From contig JARYLH010000061.1 in NCBI GenBank assembly GCA_029907755.1, forward strand, positions 1 to 8,494: 8,494 bases of DNA. Direction: 5' to 3'. The position numbers and the translations under genes were made by a program. The notes under the pieces were generated by a model. That model had not been told where the DNA came from. It searched no databases and saw only the letters and a list, made by a program, of their open reading frames with translations. This DNA is from Candidatus Methanosuratincola sp. Its GTDB lineage: Archaea > Thermoproteota > Methanomethylicia > Methanomethylicales > Methanomethylicaceae. Below are positions 4,979 to 8,494 of this stretch, in pieces (positions within the stretch are counted from its first letter, which is position 1; each line of letters opens with the position of its first letter).

Positions 4979-6334
4979 ATGTCAAAAATGGAGCACCTGG
5001 TCAGCAGCTCTGGGTTGAGGGGCGTCGCGATGGAAGAGGTCACTCCAGGCCTCTTCTACAAGTGCGGGTTGGCATGCTCCTCCATGAAGCCGGGCACGTA
5101 CGCGGTCGGATACGATGTTAGGTCGACCTCGCCCCTCCTTGCCGATGCGTTTCGATGCGGGCTGAACGCAGGCGGGTCGCACACAGTCTCATATGGACTA
5201 ATGCCGACGCCGGCGCTCGCTTTCCTGTCCCGCGGGCTTGCAGGCGGTGTGATGATCACCGCGAGCCACAACCCCCCGCAGTACAACGGGGCTAAGATCT
5301 TCGATGGCAGGGGCGCCTCTTGGAAGCCCTCGGACTATCGATCGCTGGTCAATTCCATGAAGGGCAATCTGCAGTGCAAGGGGTGGGACTCGGTCGGGTC
5401 CTCGAGGCATGGCGCCGGCCTCCACAGGTATCTGGAATGGCTTTCATCCAGGCGGGCATTCAGGGAGGCTTGGCGCGTTGGGCTTGACCCCGGGAACGGG
5501 TCGACATGCCTGACGGCGCCGCTCGTATTTGAGACCGCAGGGTGCAGGATGGAGGTGATCAACTCGCACCCGGATCCGCTCTTCAAGGGTAGGGGGTCTG
5601 AGCCGAACGAGCCCTCGCTCTCGCCCCTCTCGGCGCTAGTCAGGTCAAAAGGGCTGGATGTCGGATTTGCGTACGACGGCGACGGCGACAGGTTCGCGGT
5701 GGTGGACGAGCGTGGCCGGTGCTTGAAACAGGATGTGGCGCTGGCCTTCGTCGCCTCGGCGATGGTCAAGGATGGGAGGAAGGACATCGTCGTCAATGTC
5801 GATACCTCGTCGGTAGTTGATTTCATGGTTGAGAATGCAGGTGGGAGGGTCCACCGTGCTCCTGTTGGCGATGTCTATGTTCTGGAGGAACTGATCAGGC
5901 TGGGGGGTCCATTTGGGGGGGAGACGTGCGGGGCATGGATATTCCCTGACGAGTCCCTATGCCCCGATGGCGTCCTCTCCTCGATAATCTTCCTCTCTCT
6001 GCTTGAGGAGTCGGGTCTCCGCCCCTCGGAAGTGTGCAGCGGGGTCCCAGTCTTCTACACAGAAAGGCGGTCTGTGCCGTGCCAGAGCAGCATAAAGGAG
6101 TCGCTTATGCGGATCGTCTCATCCAGAGCGATCGGATGGTTCAGCGGGATCGCCATGGAGGACCTTGATGGCATCAGGGTCAGTTTTGCTGACCGATCTT
6201 GGGTGCTCATCCGCCCCTCGGGGACCGAGCCTCTAGTCAGGATAACCTCAGAGTCCCGAGAAAGGGCTGTTGCAGAAGAGCTTGCCGATCGTGCGGTGGC
6301 GCTCGTGAAGGCCGCAATGGGTGATATTAAATGA
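4979..6334 (+). CDS. glmM: Phosphoglucosamine/phosphomannose mutase family (alpha-D-phosphohexomutase)
   Basis: The enzyme interconverts hexose 6- and 1-phosphates; GlcN-6-P to GlcN-1-P is favoured here because a GlmU-like gene overlaps it downstream. The 451-residue product has four domain signatures: an N-terminal SSSGLRG (residues 9-15, in place of the common GTSGIRG), the catalytic phosphoserine loop ITASHNPPQYNGAK (Ser96), the metal loop YDGDGDR (Asp233, Asp235, Asp237), the sugar-binding GGETCG (Glu315) and the phosphate-binding RPSGTEP (Arg412-Pro418). In the sugar loop, Cys317 and Ala319 replace the usual Ser and His of GGExSGH. Three start codons are close together: TTG 4976, ATG 4979 and ATG 4988. 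None has a Shine-Dalgarno; ATG 4979 fits the promoter spacing for a leaderless mRNA. Phosphomannomutase activity cannot be excluded from sequence. Confidence 0.92.
   Translation: MSKMEHLVSSSGLRGVAMEEVTPGLFYKCGLACSSMKPGTYAVGYDVRSTSPLLADAFRCGLNAGGSHTVSYGLMPTPALAFLSRGLAGGVMITASHNPPQYNGAKIFDGRGASWKPSDYRSLVNSMKGNLQCKGWDSVGSSRHGAGLHRYLEWLSSRRAFREAWRVGLDPGNGSTCLTAPLVFETAGCRMEVINSHPDPLFKGRGSEPNEPSLSPLSALVRSKGLDVGFAYDGDGDRFAVVDERGRCLKQDVALAFVASAMVKDGRKDIVVNVDTSSVVDFMVENAGGRVHRAPVGDVYVLEELIRLGGPFGGETCGAWIFPDESLCPDGVLSSIIFLSLLEESGLRPSEVCSGVPVFYTERRSVPCQSSIKESLMRIVSSRAIGWFSGIAMEDLDGIRVSFADRSWVLIRPSGTEPLVRITSESRERAVAEELADRAVALVKAAMGDIK
6320..6325 (+). promoter_or_regulatory. Ribosome-binding site of glmU-like gene
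   Basis: GGTGAT five bases before ATG 6331, inside the last codons of glmM. It suggests independent ribosome loading at the ATGA overlap, in contrast to the Shine-Dalgarno-free glmM start. Confidence 0.55.
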
Positions 6335-7608
6335 AGGGCGTCATACTCGCTGCTGGGAAGGGCGAGAGGCTTGACCCGTTGAACAGCAGACGCCCAAAGC
6401 ATATCCTTCCCATAGGGGGTTCTCCCCTCATCTTCCACACAATCCGGGCGATGCAAGGCGCCGGGATAAATGAGATAATAATCGTCGTCCACCACATGGG
6501 CGACCAGATAGCCTCATGCTTAGGCGACGGCAGTTCATTCTCGGTCGGGATCAATTATGTCGATCAGGGGCGCCCAGGGGGTACTGGCGACGCACTCCGG
6601 GCGGCTGCGCCGCTCATCGGGAGCGAAGACTTCCTCTTGGTCTACGGAGACCTTGCATTCAAGCCCTCATCACTTGCTGAGATGGTTTCCTTTTGGAAGT
6701 CCGGTAAGCGGGAGGCTGTAATAGCCGCTGTGCGCCTTCCCGACGCTTCCGAATACGGCGCCATTGAATCGAGCAGCGGGCGCCTCTTGCGGATAATGGA
6801 AAAGTCCTGCCTTCCAGAACCTGGTCTGGTGAACGCTGGCATGTACGTCCTCCCCGGCCATATGCTCAAGTACCTTGAGGCCACGCCCCTTTCGGAGAGG
6901 GGCGAGTACGAACTGACCACCACAATCAACATCGCCGCCGAAGACGGGATGGTTTTTTCTGTATACGAGCTGAAGGACGGTGGTTGGGTCGATGTTGGTC
7001 GACCATGGAACGTGCTCGAGGCGAACCGGCTCCTGCTAGACGAGCTGGTGAGGGGAAGGTCGATCGATGGGACCGTCGAAGAGGGGGTCCAGATAAGGGG
7101 CGATGCAGTCATCGAAAGGGGCGCAACCGTCCTCTCCGGCACATACGTCGAGGGCCCAGTCTGGATCTCTTCTGGCTGCAGGGTGGGGCCCAACTGCTAC
7201 CTCAGGCCCTACACTTATTTGGCCCAAGGCGTGAGGGTGGGCAACGCTTGCGAGATCAAGGGCAGCGTTGTCATGGAAAGAACCCACATAGGCCACCTCT
7301 CATACATAGGTGACAGCGTTCTGGGGATGGACTGCAACATAGGTGCGGGGACCATCACCGCTAACCTGAGGTTCGATGAAAGAAACGTCAGGGCATCGAT
7401 GAAGGGGAAGATGGTGGACACCGGGCACCGGAAGCTGGGAGCCTTCCTTGGGGACGGGGTGAAGACTGGGATCAATGTCTCGATCTACCCCGGGGTAAAG
7501 ATCGGGCACTCGAGCTGGATAGGGCCACACGCCTCCGTCCAAAGGGACATCCCCCCGGAGACCATGGTCATCTCTAGGGCGGAATTCGAAACGCGCCCCA
7601 GGCGGTGA
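6331..7608 (+). CDS. glmU: Bifunctional GlmU-like sugar-1-phosphate nucleotidylyltransferase / acetyltransferase
   Basis: A 425-residue two-domain enzyme of the archaeal GlmU-like type, typified by Sulfolobus tokodaii ST0452, expected to acetylate GlcN-1-P and transfer UMP to give UDP-GlcNAc. Residues 1 to about 235 are a nucleotidyltransferase: LAAGKGERLDPL (6-17), RPKHILPIGG (Lys23), GRPGGTGDAL (80-89), VYGD (metal Asp107), SEYGAIE, and GGWVDVGRPWNVLEAN. Residues from about 240 on are a left-handed beta-helix of imperfect hexapeptides (GDAVIERGATV, GVRVGNACEIKGSVV). It carries the acetyltransferase stretch THIGHLSYIGDSVLG, whose His322 aligns with the catalytic His of bacterial GlmU (GHLTYLGD), followed by NIGAGTITAN. 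ATG 6331 overlaps the glmM stop. Sugar range in such archaeal enzymes is broad, so glucose-1-phosphate thymidylyl- or uridylyltransferase activity is also possible. Confidence 0.93.
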   Translation: MKGVILAAGKGERLDPLNSRRPKHILPIGGSPLIFHTIRAMQGAGINEIIIVVHHMGDQIASCLGDGSSFSVGINYVDQGRPGGTGDALRAAAPLIGSEDFLLVYGDLAFKPSSLAEMVSFWKSGKREAVIAAVRLPDASEYGAIESSSGRLLRIMEKSCLPEPGLVNAGMYVLPGHMLKYLEATPLSERGEYELTTTINIAAEDGMVFSVYELKDGGWVDVGRPWNVLEANRLLLDELVRGRSIDGTVEEGVQIRGDAVIERGATVLSGTYVEGPVWISSGCRVGPNCYLRPYTYLAQGVRVGNACEIKGSVVMERTHIGHLSYIGDSVLGMDCNIGAGTITANLRFDERNVRASMKGKMVDTGHRKLGAFLGDGVKTGINVSIYPGVKIGHSSWIGPHASVQRDIPPETMVISRAEFETRPRR

Positions 7609-8494
7609 ATGGTATACCGCTCGAAAGGAACGTAGTCAAGAAAGACCACAGGAAGGTAAGGCTAAGGTTCGCGCTGGCGTACCCTAGCCCATATTCTGTC
7701 GGGATGAGCAACCTGGCAGTCCGGCTGCTTTATGAGCTCATAAACAGCCGTGAGGACTGCCTGTGCGAGCGCTTCTTCTTCTCGGGCTTCAGGACCCCCC
7801 CGCTCAGCCTTGAGTCGAACCTCCCCCTGAGCGCATTCGACGTCGTGGGGTTCTCCCTCCAGCATGAGATCGACTATGTCCGTATGCTTGATATGCTGGA
7901 CTCTTCATCGATCGAGCTTACTGCGTCCCGGAGGAAGCGACCCACAGTGATCGCCGGCGGACCTGCCGTATCTTCCAACCCCTCCCCCCTAGAGGATTTC
8001 GTCGATCTCTTTGTCGTTGGCGAGTCCGAGCCGGTCCTCGAACATCTCCTGAACCTGCTTTCTGAGGGTCAGGGCCCCAGGCAGATTGGTGGATGCCGAC
8101 CCGGTCTTTATGCCCCCGGCATCGAGGCTGAACGTGGGCGCGTGGAGTCGCTCGAGGATGCACCGCACGCGGTCAGACAAGTCCACCCAGTTTCTGGACA
8201 GGGCTTCTCCTCGACATTCCTGCTCGAGGTCAGCAGGGGCTGCAACAGGGGGTGCAGGTTCTGCCTGGAGTGTTTCCTCTACAGGCCCAAGCGAGAGCGC
8301 TCCTTCAGAAGGGTGAGGGAGATCTTGGAGCAAGGTCTCCCGCTTTCTGGACTCGATCGGGTCACGTGCATAAGTTCTGCGTTCTTCGACCACAGGGAAA
8401 TATGCGATATCCTGGCATGGATGCGCGACAGGCGCTTGAGGTATTCTCTGCCATCTGTTAGGATATCGAGGACGGGCAGCGATATAGCCGAGCT
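7605..8494 (+). CDS. B12-binding-like/radical SAM protein (COG1032-like), 3'-truncated by window edge
   Basis: The frame opens with GTG 7605, overlapping the glmU-like stop as GTGA, and stays open to the window edge (296 complete codons), so the C-terminus is missing. The N-terminal part resembles a Rossmann-type cobalamin-binding-like domain: FALAYPSPYSVGMSNLAVRL (residues about 22-41), VVGFSLQHEIDYVRML, PTVIAGGPAVSSNPSPLED and VVGESEPVLEHLL. The radical SAM core starts with EVSRGCNRGCRFC; Cys213, Cys217 and Cys220 form the CxxxCxxC that binds the 4Fe-4S cluster. FLYRPKRERS follows, typical of a widespread COG1032 subgroup often named only radical SAM protein. No DxHxxG cobalamin motif is visible, so true B12 binding is doubtful. 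The substrate is unknown. Coupling to glmM and glmU may reflect a shared pathway or only operon packing. No strong ribosome-binding site is visible. Confidence 0.88.
   Translation, partial: MNGIPLERNVVKKDHRKVRLRFALAYPSPYSVGMSNLAVRLLYELINSREDCLCERFFFSGFRTPPLSLESNLPLSAFDVVGFSLQHEIDYVRMLDMLDSSSIELTASRRKRPTVIAGGPAVSSNPSPLEDFVDLFVVGESEPVLEHLLNLLSEGQGPRQIGGCRPGLYAPGIEAERGRVESLEDAPHAVRQVHPVSGQGFSSTFLLEVSRGCNRGCRFCLECFLYRPKRERSFRRVREILEQGLPLSGLDRVTCISSAFFDHREICDILAWMRDRRLRYSLPSVRISRTGSDIAE

Noticed and set aside
5335..5826. 163-codon open frame on the minus strand
   Set aside because: Antisense to glmM, where the + strand encodes conserved family motifs; composition is that of a shadow frame.
6642..7193. 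183-codon open frame on the minus strand
   Set aside because: It lies antisense to the glmU-like gene, is rich in Ser/Pro/Arg as expected of a GC-rich shadow frame, and shows no recognisable motif.
6984..7313. 109-codon + strand open frame inside the glmU-like gene
   Set aside because: Arg/Gly-rich alternative-frame translation of the beta-helix coding region with no homology signal.
8086..8461. Two + strand open frames (8086-8316 and 8252-8461)
   Set aside because: They are out of frame with the radical SAM CDS, which shows clear domain motifs through the same bases.
1..8494. CRISPR array, insertion sequence, tRNA or defence module
   Set aside because: No spaced direct repeats, terminal inverted repeats, transposase or tRNA-like cloverleaf was seen; the window is almost fully occupied by housekeeping genes.

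Overview
The window looks like a GC-rich archaeal chromosome segment. It carries archaeal/eukaryotic-type ribosomal proteins (uS15 with the long archaeal N-terminus, and eS1/S3Ae), three KEOPS tRNA-modification genes (Kae1, Bud32, Pcc1), an archaeal RecJ-like DHH nuclease and archaeal TATA-type promoters. Kae1 and Bud32 are separate, overlapping genes rather than one fused gene. This, with the frequent TTG starts, hints at the Thermoproteota/TACK side rather than the euryarchaea with fused Kae1-Bud32; that placement is inference and the lineage cannot be fixed by reading. All ten genes I can support are on the + strand and nearly the whole window is coding. There is no gene-free stretch above 300 bases; the longest gap is about 60 bases. 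I see no mobile element, CRISPR array, tRNA or rRNA.

Region 1 (1-2011) is an information-processing/housekeeping operon: the 3' part of kae1 (its 5' end lies before the window), bud32 overlapping it through ATGA, and an ITPase/RdgB-family house-cleaning pyrophosphatase. Region 2 (about 2006-4248) starts with a promoter in the last codons of the rdgB-like gene and holds rps15, a RecJ-like DHH/DHHA1 phosphoesterase, and pcc1, whose most likely start is a CTG overlapping the recJ stop. Region 3 (4264-4942) is rps3ae with its own TATA box and a short leader. Region 4 (4948-end) starts with a promoter placed so that the mRNA is probably leaderless. It holds a GlmM-like phosphohexosamine mutase, a two-domain GlmU-like sugar-1-phosphate nucleotidylyltransferase/acetyltransferase (ATGA overlap), and a B12-binding-like/radical SAM protein (GTGA overlap) that runs off the right edge.

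Functionally, regions 1-3 group tRNA t6A synthesis (KEOPS), small-subunit ribosomal proteins and nucleic-acid or nucleotide quality control. Region 4 contains two consecutive steps to UDP-GlcNAc: GlcN-6-P to GlcN-1-P by the mutase, then acetylation and UDP transfer by the GlmU-like enzyme. The radical SAM protein's role is unknown.

I did not find a clearly new system. The points most worth checking are the hidden N-terminus of Pcc1 with a non-AUG/GUG/UUG start, the corrected uS15 start, the apparent leaderless glmM transcript, a possible hairpin over the eS1 ribosome-binding site, a 13-base tandem repeat inside the DHHA1 GGGH motif, and the unassigned radical SAM gene coupled to the UDP-GlcNAc genes.
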